From: Streptomyces geranii
Lineage (GTDB): Bacteria > Actinomycetota > Actinomycetes > Streptomycetales > Streptomycetaceae
Direction of reading: 5' to 3'
Length of the DNA stretch: 64,000 nucleotides
Assembly (NCBI RefSeq): GCF_002954775.1
Contig: NZ_PJME01000006.1
Coordinates: forward strand, 1 to 64,000
Shown here: positions 24,858 to 34,127 of the stretch, piece after piece
Position numbering within the stretch: the stretch's first letter is position 1
Layout: each line of letters begins with the position of its first letter
Made by a program: the position numbers and the translations under genes
The notes under the pieces: generated by a model
The model's database searches: none
What the model was told of the DNA's origin: nothing
What the model saw: the letters and a program-made list of their open reading frames with translations, nothing else

Positions 24858-26162
24858 TCAGACCTCGTCGCGGGTCAGGGCGAGCAGCCGGTCGAGTACG
24901 CGCGGTCCGCCCGCCCGTACGCCGTCGTGCTCGAACTCGTCCGTCACCCAGGTCCGCAGGCCCCGGATCGCCCGCGCGGTCTCCAGGGCGTGGCCCGTGT
25001 CGACGTACATGTCGTCGTGGTAGACGGCAGCCGCGACCGGGACCTCGTTGGCGGCGAGGCGTGAACGGTCGTACAGGGGCGGCCAGTTCGTGTGCGCGGC
25101 GAGGAGTTCGGCCGTATCGCGCAGGGGGCGCAGGGCCGGGTCGACGTCGAACATCCAGGGGTGGACGGACTCGCCGGTGAACAGCAACGGGCCGTCGTCC
25201 GCGAGGGACTTGCCCGCGTCGAACTGCGGGAACTCGGCGCGCACCCGCTCGGCGGACCAGTCGGTGGGGCGGGCGTCCTGGCCGTAACAGGCCTCGTGGA
25301 CAAGGGCGTACAGCGGGTGTCCGGCGTACGACAGGAGGCCCTGGACCTCCTCCAGGAAGGCGTCGGCGAGGACCGTGCCGTCGGGGGTGCGGACGAAGGC
25401 GTCCTCCAGGAGGTAGTGGAGGTGGTGGCTGCCCTCGCCGCCGCCGAGGAGGATGCCGAGGGACTGGAAGGCCTCGACGGTCAGGCGGTAGCCGTTCGGG
25501 AGGAGCGGCTCGTGGCGGATGACGTACTCGGCGATGCGTCTCGCGCGTTCCACGTCCTGGGGGTAACGCGCGTAGTGTGCGGCGACTTTTCGTTCGATAC
25601 GGGGATAGGCGGCCCGGTAGACGTCGTCCGCGTGGGCGGTGAGGGACGGCAGGCCGCCGGTGATCAGCGCCGCCGTCAGGCCCTCGGGGGCCGTCGACAG
25701 GTAGTTGACCGCGCAGAAGCCGCCGAAGCTCTGGCCGAGGACGGTCCAGGGGGCGCCGCCGGTGACCTGCGGGCGGATCGCCTCGCAGTCCCGGACGATC
25801 GAGTCCGCGCGGAAGCGGGTCAGATGGGCGGCCTGTTCGGCGGGGCCGCCGCGCAGCGGGAGCGTCTGGCGGTTGGCGGGGGTCGAGGCGCCGGTGCCGC
25901 GCTGGTCCAGGAGGAGGACCCGGAACTCCTCCAGGGCCCGGCCGAGCCAGGCGCTCTGGCCGACGAAACGATTCGCCCCGAAGCCCGGACCGCCCTGGAG
26001 GTAGAGCAGCCAGGGCAGCTCGTCCCGGTCCGCCTCGCCGCTCGCGACGACCTCACGGGCGTACAGCTCGATCGTCTCGCCCTCGGGGTCGGCGTGGTCC
26101 AGGGGCACGATGAAGCGGCGGTCGGTGAGGACGACGCCGGGCTGGCGGTAGCTGACGGTCAA
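24858..26162 (-). CDS. Alpha/beta hydrolase, S33 proline-iminopeptidase-like
   Basis: A 434-residue S33-family hydrolase. The oxyanion motif is LQGGPGFG, the arginine motif LLDQRGTGAS, and the nucleophile elbow LGQSFGGF. The C-terminal Asp/His region contains AAVYHDDMYVDT and TDEFEHDG. It is a cytosolic aminopeptidase or esterase preferring proline-like or bulky N-termini. TTG 26162 is preferred because GGGAG lies 5 nt upstream and the family N-terminus starts there. GTG 26207 would add 15 residues. It follows the LacI gene by 111 nt on the same strand and may be cotranscribed, but a role in rhamnose use is not evident. Confidence 0.85.
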   Translation of the reverse strand: MTVSYRQPGVVLTDRRFIVPLDHADPEGETIELYAREVVASGEADRDELPWLLYLQGGPGFGANRFVGQSAWLGRALEEFRVLLLDQRGTGASTPANRQTLPLRGGPAEQAAHLTRFRADSIVRDCEAIRPQVTGGAPWTVLGQSFGGFCAVNYLSTAPEGLTAALITGGLPSLTAHADDVYRAAYPRIERKVAAHYARYPQDVERARRIAEYVIRHEPLLPNGYRLTVEAFQSLGILLGGGEGSHHLHYLLEDAFVRTPDGTVLADAFLEEVQGLLSYAGHPLYALVHEACYGQDARPTDWSAERVRAEFPQFDAGKSLADDGPLLFTGESVHPWMFDVDPALRPLRDTAELLAAHTNWPPLYDRSRLAANEVPVAAAVYHDDMYVDTGHALETARAIRGLRTWVTDEFEHDGVRAGGPRVLDRLLALTRDEV

Positions 26163-26273
26163 CGGTGCTCCCGGGACGGTTGGATTCGGGCCGCCCCAGT
26201 TCAGCACATGATCGGGGCCCTGCCGAGCCCCGGGATCATGACAACGTACTGAACGCGCGATCAGTTCCGGGTG

Positions 26274-27305
26274 TCAGCGGGCCGACAGGCTGGAGCGGCG
26301 GACCACCAGTTCCGGCTGGAGGACGACCCTGCGGTGCTCGTGCCGCCGGGGCCCGGTCTCCGTCTCCGCCTCGGTCTCCTCCAGGAGCAGTTCGGCGGCC
26401 AGGGCGCCCATGGTGACGGCGGGCTGGCGTACGGAGGTCAGCGGGACGGCCGCGGCTGCGGCGAACTCGATGTCGTCGTAGCCGACGATCGCGAGGTCGT
26501 CGGGGACGCCGACGCCGGCCGCGTACATGGCCTGGAGGACGCCGAGGGCGAGCAGGTCGTTGGCGCAGAAGACGGCGGTGGGGCGCTCGGCGAGGCCCAG
26601 GAGGCGGGCGCCCGCGTCGCGCCCTGCGGCCACGTCGAGGCGTTCGGTGGGCAGCTCGCGCAGGGCCGAGGGGCTCAGGCCGGCCTCGGCGAGCGCGTTC
26701 AGGGCGCCCGTGCGGCGGTCGCGGACCTGGTTGAAGCCGGGCGGGCCGCTGACGTACGCGATGGAGCGGTGGCCGGCGTCGACGAGATGGCGGACGGCCA
26801 GGGCGCCGCCCGCGACGTCGTCCACGGAGACCGAGCACTCGGTGGTGCCCTCGGCGACCCGGTCGACCAGGACGAAGGGGATGCCGTGCCGGCGGAAGGA
26901 GGCGATGTTGCGGCCGGTCGCGTCGGCCGGGGTGAGCAGCACTCCGCGTACCCGCTGCTCGGCGAAGAGCGACAGGTAGTCGGCCTCCTCGCCGGCGCTC
27001 TGTGCGCTGTTGCAGACCATCACGCCGAGCCCGGCGTCCCGCGCGGCCCGCTCGGCACCGCGTGCCACGTCCACGAAGAAGGGGTTGCCCATGTCGAGGA
27101 CGAGCAGCCCCATGATGCGGCTGCGTCCTGCGCGCAGCTGGCGCGCGGACTCGCTGCGGACGTAGCCGAGGCGGTCGATCGCGGACAGCACGCGGGCCCG
27201 GGTCTCGGTGGCGACCGAGTCCGGACGGTTGATGACGTTCGAGACCGTGCCGACGGAGACTCCGGCGGCGCGGGCGACGTCCTTGATACCCACCGGTTGG
27301 GCCAT
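26274..27305 (-). CDS. LacI family regulator of the rhamnose block
   Basis: A 343-residue LacI/GalR repressor. The HTH is IKDVARAAGVSVGTVSNVINRPDSV, followed by the LSAIDRLGYVRSESARQLRAG hinge and a periplasmic-binding-protein-like effector domain (MGNPFFVDVARGAE, VSVDDVAGG, FCANDLLALGVLQA, VGYDDIEFA). It follows the rhamnose catabolic and transport operon and is the only sugar-type regulator near it. It likely binds the TGAAANNTTTCA sites at 33962-33973 and 34128-34139 and is released by rhamnose or a pathway intermediate. Confidence 0.9.
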   Translation of the reverse strand: MAQPVGIKDVARAAGVSVGTVSNVINRPDSVATETRARVLSAIDRLGYVRSESARQLRAGRSRIMGLLVLDMGNPFFVDVARGAERAARDAGLGVMVCNSAQSAGEEADYLSLFAEQRVRGVLLTPADATGRNIASFRRHGIPFVLVDRVAEGTTECSVSVDDVAGGALAVRHLVDAGHRSIAYVSGPPGFNQVRDRRTGALNALAEAGLSPSALRELPTERLDVAAGRDAGARLLGLAERPTAVFCANDLLALGVLQAMYAAGVGVPDDLAIVGYDDIEFAAAAAVPLTSVRQPAVTMGALAAELLLEETEAETETGPRRHEHRRVVLQPELVVRRSSLSAR

Positions 27306-27338
27306 CGGGCGGGGACCTCCAGGGAAACGAACGGTGGC

Positions 27339-27370
27339 GGGCAGGCCCTTACACTATCCGCGGCCTGCCC
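27339..27370. terminator. Inverted repeat behind the BNR gene, overlapping the lacI leader
   Basis: GGGCAGGCC (27339-27347) and GGCCTGCCC (27362-27370) are perfect 9-bp arms with a 14-nt loop. They lie between the end of the minus-strand rhamnose operon and the start of the LacI gene. The hairpin could terminate the operon. The loop contains a TAGTGT -10-like hexamer for lacI, so it may instead be a regulatory site. Confidence 0.5.
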
Positions 27371-27397
27371 GGCCCTTGCTATTCCGGCCTCATCCGC

Positions 27398-28822
27398 TCA
27401 CGCGGGAAGGCCGAAGTCGACGACGTGGAGCGCCGAGGGGGTCGTACCGCTCGACTTCTCCTGGTAGAGGACTGACAGGACGTTGTCCTGGGCGATCCGC
27501 GTCTCGTCGACGACGACCTCGCCGAAGGCGTTGAGGGTGCTCCCGTCGTAGAGGATCGCCCAGTCGGTGTAGCCGGAGGACTTCGAGGCGCCGGCGATCC
27601 GCCCGAAGGGGAAGATCGCGTAGGCGTTGTCGTACTTGTCGAGGACCAGCTTGGTGCGCTGGCTGGAGTTGAGGGGGACCGGGATCTCGGTCTTCTGCCA
27701 CGTGCCACTGGAGTTCTTGCGGACGTGGAAGGCGCGGCCGTTGGCGGTGCGGTTGGTGACGTAGTTCGTCGTGCACTGGCCGAAACGGCCGGGTACGTAG
27801 CTGATGATCGCGTGCGGCAGTCCGGCCGAGTCGGTGAACTGGCTCTCCTGGTTCATCAGGGAGTGGTCCGGGTTGAGGGAGTCGACGACGAGTCCGCTGT
27901 CGGTCACGGCGACCGTGTTGGAGGTCCCGGTGGTGCCCACGAGGGTGCCCGCGTTGTTGCGCCAGGTGCGGCCCCGGTCGTCGGAGTAGACGTAGCCGGT
28001 GTCGTGGTTGGTGATGCCGCCGCTGTTGCACATCACGGCGCCGTTCTGCTCGCGCCAGGTGAAGAACGAGTGCAGTCGGCCGTTCCTGTCGTAGTCGATG
28101 CCGTGCAGGTACATGTTGCGGACCGTCGAGGAGCCGTGCTCGCTGGTGTACGTGCCGGTGGAGCTGCTCCACTCGCCGAGCGCCGTCCAGCTCGAACCGT
28201 CGTACTCGGCAAGGGCGTTACGGCCGTTGCCGGAGACGCCGACGCGGTAGCTGAGCTGGAGCCTCCCCTCGGGCGTGGAGACGAACTGGGGGTAGGTGAA
28301 CTGGGTGGTGAGCGCGAGTCCGTCGAGCGTCGACTGGGGTGAGCCGAAGCGGGCGGCGGTCCAGCTGAGGCCGGACGGGTTGTCCAGGAGGCCGGCGACC
28401 GACTTGACGTAGGTGAAGCCGTCGCTGTGCGAGTCCATGTTGAGGTGGAGGCGGCCGTCGGTCTTGGAGACGCCCATGGAGATGACGTTGTGGGAGTCGC
28501 TGTACTTGAGGGTGTGCCCGACCTGGACCGTCGACCAGGTGGTGGCGCCGAGGACGCGGCGGCCGACGACGGCGTTCTTGTCGGCGGTGTACCAGACGGC
28601 GTACTGGTACCCCTTGTAGGTCAACAGGGCGTTCTTCTGGAACGAGTTGTTGTTGACCAGGCCGTCGTAGGAGACGAAGAAGACCGCCTGGGAGTCGAGC
28701 GTGGTGTTGCCGGTCCGGGTGACCGAGGGTCCGGGGTCGGCGGCGCGCGCACTGCCGACGGCGAAGGCGGGGGTCACCACGGCACCGGCGAGCGCGGCGC
28801 CCAGCAACGTACGTCTGTTCAT
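27398..28822 (-). CDS. Secreted BNR_4-type propeller enzyme, probable rhamnose-releasing lyase/hydrolase
   Basis: A 474-residue exported protein with a twin-arginine-like signal (MNRRTLLGAALAGAVVTPAFA...ARA). A BNR-repeat beta-propeller follows (YKGYQYAVWYTADKNAVVGRR, DSHNVISMGVSKTDGRLHLNMDSHS, FTYPQFVSTPEGRLQLSYRVG, YVYSDDRGRTWRNNAGT). This pattern is found in the group containing GH145 rhamnosidases and PL24/25/42-type lyases. Next to rhamnose uptake genes it probably cleaves a terminal rhamnose from a rhamnosyl-glucuronate polymer such as gum arabic. ATG 28822 has GGAG 9 nt upstream, and ATG 28837 is an alternative. The exact activity is inferred from fold and context. Confidence 0.8.
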   Translation of the reverse strand: MNRRTLLGAALAGAVVTPAFAVGSARAADPGPSVTRTGNTTLDSQAVFFVSYDGLVNNNSFQKNALLTYKGYQYAVWYTADKNAVVGRRVLGATTWSTVQVGHTLKYSDSHNVISMGVSKTDGRLHLNMDSHSDGFTYVKSVAGLLDNPSGLSWTAARFGSPQSTLDGLALTTQFTYPQFVSTPEGRLQLSYRVGVSGNGRNALAEYDGSSWTALGEWSSSTGTYTSEHGSSTVRNMYLHGIDYDRNGRLHSFFTWREQNGAVMCNSGGITNHDTGYVYSDDRGRTWRNNAGTLVGTTGTSNTVAVTDSGLVVDSLNPDHSLMNQESQFTDSAGLPHAIISYVPGRFGQCTTNYVTNRTANGRAFHVRKNSSGTWQKTEIPVPLNSSQRTKLVLDKYDNAYAIFPFGRIAGASKSSGYTDWAILYDGSTLNAFGEVVVDETRIAQDNVLSVLYQEKSSGTTPSALHVVDFGLPA

Positions 28823-28871
28823 CTCGTGGGACTCCATTGTCTGGCGAGGTGAGGGGAGTTCACATGGTGGT

Positions 28872-29192
28872 TCAGGCGAGGTGAAACACCTCGGTGAGGG
28901 GCTTCATGGCCTCGTCGGGGTTGGCGCCGTCCAGCGACTCGAAGAACGGCGCCATCTCCGTCTGCCAGCGGGAGTTGACCTCTGCGGCTGCCATGCCTGC
29001 CTGGGCCGCGGCGAAGTCCTCGGTCTCCAAGTAGCCGACCAGCAGGCCGTCTTCGCGCAGGAAGAGCGAGTAGTTGTGCCAGCCGGTGGCCGAGAGCGCG
29101 TCGAGCATCTCGGGCCACACGGCGGCGTGCCGCTCGCGGTACTCGTCGAGGCGGTCCGCCCTGACCTTCAGCAGAAAGCACACGCGCTGCAT
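28872..29192 (-). CDS. rhaM: L-rhamnose mutarotase
   Basis: A 106-residue RhaM-like dimeric alpha/beta-barrel protein interconverting the L-rhamnose anomers. It is recognised from MQRVCFLLKVRADRLDEYRERHAAVWPEML, the WHNYSLFL strand, VGYLETEDF, and the WQTEMAPFFE end. Length is exactly that of the family. It starts 17 nt after the rhaS stop and is clearly in the same operon. It should supply the beta-anomer preferred by rhamnose isomerase. Confidence 0.92.
   Translation of the reverse strand: MQRVCFLLKVRADRLDEYRERHAAVWPEMLDALSATGWHNYSLFLREDGLLVGYLETEDFAAAQAGMAAAEVNSRWQTEMAPFFESLDGANPDEAMKPLTEVFHLA
28877..28893. other. Hairpin over the rhaM stop region
   Basis: CGAGGTG-AAA-CACCTCG is a perfect 7-bp stem overlapping the last codons of rhaM. 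It may stabilise the upstream mRNA or lower readthrough into the BNR gene. It could also be a chance effect of coding sequence. Confidence 0.35.
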
Positions 29193-29209
29193 CAACAGCC
29201 CCCAGGGGA

Positions 29210-30292
29210 TCAGAAGTCGAACTGGTCGATGTTGTCCTTGGTGAACACGGTGGGCTTGCCGAGGCTGATCACACCGTCCGCGCCGATGGTGTACTCGCCC
29301 ATTTCGCCGGCCTTGAAGGTCTCGCCCTCCTTGCCGGTGATCTGCCCCGACACCAGCGCGACGGCGGTGTAGGCGGCCAGCTCGCCGAGCTTCGCCGGGT
29401 CCCACAGCTCGAAGCCGTCGACGGTGCCGTCCTTGACGTACTTGCGCATGTCGTTGGGGGTGCCGAGGCCGGTCAGCTTGACCTTGCCCTTGTACTTGGA
29501 GCCCGACAGGTACTGGGCGGCGGCCTTGATGCCGACCGTGGTCGGGGAGATGATCCCCTTCAGGTTCGGGAACTCCTGGAGCAGGCCCTGGGTCTGCTGG
29601 AAGGACTTCTGGGCGTCGTCGTCACCGTAGGCGACCTTGACGAGCTTGACGTCCTTGTACTTCGGGTCCTCCAGCTCCTTCTTCATGAAGTCGATCCAGA
29701 CGTTCTGGTTCGTCGCGGTCTGCGCGGCGGACAGGATCGCGATCTCGCCCTTGTAGCCGATCTGTTCGGCGAGCAGCTGCACCTCGGTACGGCCCAGGTC
29801 CTCGGCGCTGGCCTGCGAGACGAACGCGTTGCGGCAGTCGGCCTTGGTGTCGGAGTCGTAGGTGACGACCTTGATGTCGTTCTTCATGGCCTGCTTGAGC
29901 GCGGTGCACAGGGCGCCCGGGTCCTGCGCGGACACGGCCATCGCGTCGACCTGCTGCTGGGTGAGGGTGTTGACGTACGACACCTGCCCGGAGGTGTCGG
30001 TCGCGCTGGACGGCCCGACCTCCTTGTAGCTGGAGCCGAGCGCCTTGAGCGCCTTCTCGCCGCCCTTGTCGGCGGAGGTGAAGTACGGGTTGTTGACCTG
30101 CTTCGGCAGGAAGCCGACGGTCAGCCCCTTCTTGGTGGCCGCGTTCGGGTCGGCCTTGCCGGTCGCGGCGGCCGAGGCACCCTCGTCCTTCACGTCCTCC
30201 TTGGTGGTACCACCACAGGCGGTGAGGGCGAGTGCGAGCGAGGTCGCGGCGGCGAGGGCCGCGGAGGCACGACGGATGGACGACTTGCGCAT
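29210..30292 (-). CDS. rhaS: Rhamnose ABC transporter substrate-binding lipoprotein
   Basis: A 360-residue lipoprotein. The signal peptide ends in the lipobox LALTACGG. It is a type-I periplasmic-binding-protein fold of the sugar class (GLTVGFLPKQVNNPYFTSADKGGEKAL, DAMAVSAQDPGALCTALKQA, KVVTYDSDT, FDF C-terminus), matching RhaS of rhamnose importers. ATG 30292 has GAAGGA 6 nt upstream. It is separated from rhaQ by about 100 nt containing a REP-like repeat, unlike the tight spacing of the other transport genes. That may allow the binding protein to be made in excess. Confidence 0.9.
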   Translation of the reverse strand: MRKSSIRRASAALAAATSLALALTACGGTTKEDVKDEGASAAATGKADPNAATKKGLTVGFLPKQVNNPYFTSADKGGEKALKALGSSYKEVGPSSATDTSGQVSYVNTLTQQQVDAMAVSAQDPGALCTALKQAMKNDIKVVTYDSDTKADCRNAFVSQASAEDLGRTEVQLLAEQIGYKGEIAILSAAQTATNQNVWIDFMKKELEDPKYKDVKLVKVAYGDDDAQKSFQQTQGLLQEFPNLKGIISPTTVGIKAAAQYLSGSKYKGKVKLTGLGTPNDMRKYVKDGTVDGFELWDPAKLGELAAYTAVALVSGQITGKEGETFKAGEMGEYTIGADGVISLGKPTVFTKDNIDQFDF

Positions 30293-30322
30293 GACGGTTC
30301 CTTCTGACAGAGGGTGAGTGGA

Positions 30323-30392
30323 GCGCCCCGACAGGGGCGCGGGGAACTGCGCGACCAGCCACAGCGAGCCCGCAGCAAACGAACGACCCTTT
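30323..30392. repeat. REP-like repeat, copy B, between rhaQ and rhaS
   Basis: A perfect hairpin GCGCCCC-GACA-GGGGCGC (30323-30340) is joined to the 23-bp core in inverted orientation (30333-30355) that is also found at 11480-11502 and 35416-35438. It lies inside an operon between the permease and the binding-protein gene. The placement recalls REP elements between binding-protein and permease genes in enteric bacteria. Confidence 0.8.
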
Positions 30393-31370
30393 TTACGTAA
30401 GCCTTTGGGACGCCCTGGCCAGCGCAACCTGCCGTGCAACGCGGGGACCGAGCACGGAGAGAACCAACAGCACGCCGGTAACGACGATCTGCGACTGAGC
30501 CGAAACATCCTGAAGGCTCATCACGTTCTGCAAAGCACCGAGCAGGAACACCCCGGCGATGGCGCCACCCAGCGTGCCCTTCCCCCCGTCGAAGTCGATC
30601 CCGCCCAGCAACACGGCGGCAATCACGGAGAGTTCGAGCCCGGTGGCGTTGTCGTAGCGGGCGCTGGCATAGTGCAGCGCCCAGAAGATCCCGGTGAGCG
30701 AGGCCATCAGCCCCGTCACCGTGAACAGGATCAGCTTCTGCCGCTTCACCCGGATTCCGGCGAAGCGAGCCGCCTCCTCGTTCGCGCCGATGGCGAACGT
30801 GGCCCGCCCGAAGGGGGTCGCGTGCAGCACGACCACGGCGATGGCGAGCAGGACGACGAAGGGCAGGACGGCCTGCGGGAGGAACGAGTCCCCGATCCGG
30901 CCGGCGGCGAAGTCCAGGTACTGGGTGGGGAAGTCGGTCACCGCGTCCGAGCCGAGCACGATCTGTGCGATGCCCCGGTAGGCGGCGAGGGTGCCGATGG
31001 TGACGGCGAGGGAGGGCAGCCCGAGCCGGGTGACGAGCAGACCGTTGACGAGCCCGCAGACCACACCGAGCAGCAGGCAGATCGGGATGATCGCCTCGAT
31101 GGTCAGGCCCTCGTTCCACAGGGCGCCCATCACGGCGCCCGACAGACCGGCGGTGGAGGCGACCGACAGGTCGATCTCGCCGGAGACCACGAGCAGGGTC
31201 ATCGGCAGGGCGATCAGCGCGATCGGGAGGGTGTTGCCGATCAGGAACGACAGGTTGAGCGCGTTGCCGAAGCCGTCGACGGTGCCGAAGGACAGCAGCA
31301 GGACGACGATCAGGAGGACGCCGACCACCGTGTCCCAGCGGACCGCTCGGCTCAGGGAAAAGTCAGCCAT
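30393..31370 (-). CDS. rhaQ: Rhamnose ABC transporter permease
   Basis: A 325-residue integral membrane permease of the ribose/RbsC type. It has eight to ten hydrophobic segments and the cytoplasmic coupling motif GANEEAARFAGIRVKRQKLILFTVTGLMASLTGI. GEIDLSVASTAGLSGAV is the family signature. It overlaps rhaP by 8 nt, indicating translational coupling, and pairs with it as the second membrane subunit. Confidence 0.9.
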   Translation of the reverse strand: MADFSLSRAVRWDTVVGVLLIVVLLLSFGTVDGFGNALNLSFLIGNTLPIALIALPMTLLVVSGEIDLSVASTAGLSGAVMGALWNEGLTIEAIIPICLLLGVVCGLVNGLLVTRLGLPSLAVTIGTLAAYRGIAQIVLGSDAVTDFPTQYLDFAAGRIGDSFLPQAVLPFVVLLAIAVVVLHATPFGRATFAIGANEEAARFAGIRVKRQKLILFTVTGLMASLTGIFWALHYASARYDNATGLELSVIAAVLLGGIDFDGGKGTLGGAIAGVFLLGALQNVMSLQDVSAQSQIVVTGVLLVLSVLGPRVARQVALARASQRLT

Positions 31371-32403
31371 GGCGGGCGTTCCTCTTCTTCAGTGCGGAGG
31401 CCACGCGCAGCGCGACGACCCGGTCGACCGCGATGGCGAGGATGAGCAGGATGCCGTTGATCGCGAGCACCCACACGGAGCTGACGCCGAGGGCGGGCAG
31501 CACGCTGTTGATGGAGGTCAGCAGCAGTGCGCCGAGCGCCGCGCCGTAGACGCTGCCGGAGCCGCCGGTGAAGACGACACCGCCGACCACGACCGCGCTG
31601 ACGACGGTCATCTCGTAGCCGTTGCCGGTGCTGGAGTCGACGTTGCCGAACCGGGCCAGGTACATCGCGCCCGCGAGGCCGGCGAGGCCGCCACAGAAGG
31701 TGTACGCGGTCAGGATCCGCTTGCGGACCGGGATGCCGGCGAGCCGGGCGGCCTCGGGGCTGGAGCCGAGGGCGTACAGCTCACGGCCGCTGCCGTAGTG
31801 CTTGAGGTAGTACGCGGTGGCCACCAGGACCGCCACCGCGATGAGCGCCAGGTAGGGCACCGCCCAGATGCCGCCGGAGCCGAAGTCGATGAATCCGTCC
31901 GGGAGGCCCGCCGCCGTGATCTGGCGGGAGCCGACCCAGATGGAGTCGATGCCCCGGATGATGTACATCGTGCCGAGGGTGACGACCAGGGCGGGCACCT
32001 GGCCGAAGCTGACCAGCAGGCCGTTGAGCAGGCCGAAGCCGACGCCCATCAGGACCGCGAGCAGGATGGCGACGAAGGAGCTGCCGCCGCCCTGGAGGTA
32101 GAGGCCGGCCGCGAAGGCGCTGATGCCGAGGGTGGAGCCGACCGACAGGTCGACGTTGCGGCTGATGACCACCAGGGACTGGCCGGTGGCGACCAGGACC
32201 AGGATGGTGGCGTTCAGCAGCAGGTCCTTGATGCCCTGCTCGGACAGGAACTCGCTGTTGCCTGCCTGGGTGACGGCGATCATCACCAGGAAGACGACCA
32301 GGATGGCGAGTTCGCGCATCTTGAAGACACGGTCCACCAGCCGGGTGGCGCCGGCCTTGGGCACCTCGGCGGCGGGGGCGGGGTTGGGAGCGGTCACCGT
32401 CAT
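31363..32403 (-). CDS. rhaP: Rhamnose ABC transporter permease
   Basis: A 346-residue RbsC-type permease. The signature [16 protein letters not shown] and coupling loop [35 protein letters not shown] are present among multiple hydrophobic segments. ATG 32403 overlaps the stop codon of the ATPase gene as ATGA. Its 3' end overlaps rhaQ by 8 nt. Together with RhaQ it should form the transmembrane channel. Confidence 0.9.
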   Translation of the reverse strand: MTVTAPNPAPAAEVPKAGATRLVDRVFKMRELAILVVFLVMIAVTQAGNSEFLSEQGIKDLLLNATILVLVATGQSLVVISRNVDLSVGSTLGISAFAAGLYLQGGGSSFVAILLAVLMGVGFGLLNGLLVSFGQVPALVVTLGTMYIIRGIDSIWVGSRQITAAGLPDGFIDFGSGGIWAVPYLALIAVAVLVATAYYLKHYGSGRELYALGSSPEAARLAGIPVRKRILTAYTFCGGLAGLAGAMYLARFGNVDSSTGNGYEMTVVSAVVVGGVVFTGGSGSVYGAALGALLLTSINSVLPALGVSSVWVLAINGILLILAIAVDRVVALRVASALKKRNARHG

Positions 32404-33917
32404 GCGGCGGCCCTCCCGGTGGCTGCGGCCATCACCGTTTCCTCGGTTGCTTCGGAGCGCGGGATCTCGGCGGCGAGGCGGCCCTCGTGCATCACGAGCA
32501 CGCGGTCGGCCATGCCGAGGATCTCGGGCAGGTCGGAGGAGATCATCAGGACGGCCACGCCGTCGGCGGCCAGTTCGCTGAGCAGGCGGTGCACCTCGGC
32601 CTTGGTCCCGACGTCGATGCCCCGGGTGGGCTCGTCGACGATCAGCACCCGGGGGCCGGTGGCGAGCCACTTGGCGAGGACGACCTTCTGCTGGTTGCCG
32701 CCGGACAGCGTGTTGACGGTGTCGGCGATCCGGGCGTACTTGACCTGGAGCTTGACGGCCCAGTCGAGGGAGCGGCTGCGCTCGGCGCCCCGGTCCATGA
32801 AGCCCGCCCTGACGGTCGTACGCAGACCGGTGAGGCCGATGTTCCGCTCGATGGACATGTCCATCACCAGGCCCTGGGCGCGGCGGTCCTCGGGGACCAG
32901 GGCGAGCCCGGCGGCCATGGCCGTGGAAGGGGCGCCGTTGGTGAGGATCGTGCCGTCGACCTCGACCTCGCCCGCGTCCCAGCGGTCGATGCCGAAGACG
33001 GCCCGGGCGACCTCGGTGCGGCCGGCGCCGACGAGCCCCGCGAGGCCGACGATCTCGCCGTGCCGCACCTCGAAGGAGACGTCGGTGAAGACACCTTCGC
33101 GGGTCAACCGTCGCACGCTGAGGGCGACTTCACCGGCCGTCACGTCCTGCTTGGGGTACAGCTCGTCGAGGTCGCGGCCGACCATCCGGCGTACGAGGTC
33201 GTCCTCGGTCATGCCCTCGACCGGCTCGCTGGCGATCCAGGCGCCGTCGCGGAGGGTCGTCACCCGCTGGCAGATCTGGAAGATCTCCTCCAGCCGGTGC
33301 GAGATGAACAGCACGGCGGCGCCCTGTTCGCGCAGGGTGCGCACGACGCCGAAGAGGCGGGCGACCTCGCTGCCGGTGAGGGCGGCGGTCGGCTCGTCCA
33401 TGATCAGGACGCGGGCGTCGAAGGAGAGGGCCTTGGCGATCTCGACGATCTGCTGGTCGGCGATGGACAGGCCGCGGGCGGGACGGTCGGGGTCGAGTTC
33501 GACGCCGAGGCGCCGCATGAGGGCGGCGGTCGCCGAGTGGGTGGCCTTGTGGTCGATCCGGCCGAGGGCGCGGCGGGGCTGGCGGCCCATGAAGATGTTC
33601 TCGGCGATCGACAGGTCGGGGAAGAGCGTGGGCTCCTGGTAGATGACGGCGATTCCGGCGTCGCGGGCGTCGCCGGGACCGTGGAAGACGACGGGCGTGC
33701 CGTCGAGCAGCACCTGGCCCGCGTCCGGTCGGTGCACGCCGGCGAGCGTCTTGATGAGGGTCGACTTGCCGGCGCCGTTCTCACCGGCGAGTGCGTGCAC
33801 TTCGCCGGGGAACAGCTCCAGGGAGACGTCCCGCAGGGCACGCACCGCACCGAAGGACTTGGAAATGTCCTTGAGTGCCAGCACGGGGGCCGGCCCCGGG
33901 TCGGACGGGTGGGTCAT
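32400..33917 (-). CDS. rhaT: Rhamnose ABC transporter ATP-binding protein
   Basis: A 505-residue protein with two tandem ABC ATPase domains, as in RbsA/RhaT. Domain 1 has Walker [10 protein letters not shown], signature LSIADQQ and Walker [12 protein letters not shown]. Domain 2 has a degenerate Walker [10 protein letters not shown], signature LSGGNQQK and Walker [11 protein letters not shown]. The degenerate second P-loop is normal for this class. It is the first gene of the minus-strand transport operon, with GAGGAG 5 nt before the ATG, and has a LacI-type operator 45-56 nt upstream. Confidence 0.93.
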   Translation of the reverse strand: MTHPSDPGPAPVLALKDISKSFGAVRALRDVSLELFPGEVHALAGENGAGKSTLIKTLAGVHRPDAGQVLLDGTPVVFHGPGDARDAGIAVIYQEPTLFPDLSIAENIFMGRQPRRALGRIDHKATHSATAALMRRLGVELDPDRPARGLSIADQQIVEIAKALSFDARVLIMDEPTAALTGSEVARLFGVVRTLREQGAAVLFISHRLEEIFQICQRVTTLRDGAWIASEPVEGMTEDDLVRRMVGRDLDELYPKQDVTAGEVALSVRRLTREGVFTDVSFEVRHGEIVGLAGLVGAGRTEVARAVFGIDRWDAGEVEVDGTILTNGAPSTAMAAGLALVPEDRRAQGLVMDMSIERNIGLTGLRTTVRAGFMDRGAERSRSLDWAVKLQVKYARIADTVNTLSGGNQQKVVLAKWLATGPRVLIVDEPTRGIDVGTKAEVHRLLSELAADGVAVLMISSDLPEILGMADRVLVMHEGRLAAEIPRSEATEETVMAAATGRAAA

Positions 33918-33961
33918 GAGTGCTCCTCGACGACGCCGGTGGCAAGGCCCTCACGGCGTCG

Positions 33962-33973
33962 TGAAAGGTTTCA
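33962..33973. promoter_or_regulatory. LacI-type operator in front of rhaT
   Basis: TGAAAGGTTTCA has perfect 5-bp arms (TGAAA, TTTCA) around a central GG. A close copy lies at 34128-34139 near rhaI. It sits about 10-20 nt downstream of the putative rhaT transcription start, where a bound repressor would block elongation. Confidence 0.75.
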
Positions 33974-33989
33974 ACTGGGTTGCCGGGAC

Positions 33990-34017
33990 GTTAGACACGG
34001 GAGCCATGTCACGTCAA
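33990..34017 (-). promoter_or_regulatory. Putative rhaT promoter
   Basis: On the minus strand TTGACG (34017-34012) is followed after 16 nt by TCTAAC (33995-33990). This would start transcription just upstream of the TGAAAGGTTTCA operator and drive rhaT-rhaP-rhaQ-rhaS-rhaM and probably the BNR gene. Confidence 0.5.
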
Positions 34018-34091
34018 TGGGTCCGTGTCGAATTTCTTTCGATAGTCGAAGGTCACGGCCAAGTCACGGGAGTCGGAGTTGGTCAGGGGGG

Positions 34092-34120
34092 TTGACACCC
34101 CTTCGGGGGGCTCATAGCTT
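34092..34120 (+). promoter_or_regulatory. rhaI promoter
   Basis: A consensus TTGACA (34092-34097) and TAGCTT (34115-34120) are spaced by 17 bp, one of the best sigma-70-type promoters in the window. The predicted start near 34127 falls at the edge of the operator TGAATCGTTTCA. Confidence 0.75.
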
Positions 34121-34127
34121 CCCGTTC

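Noticed and set aside
34028..34050. TCGAA/TTTCGA pairs between the rhamnose operators as a third LacI site
   Set aside because: The arms do not match TGAAANNTTTCA and the spacing differs.
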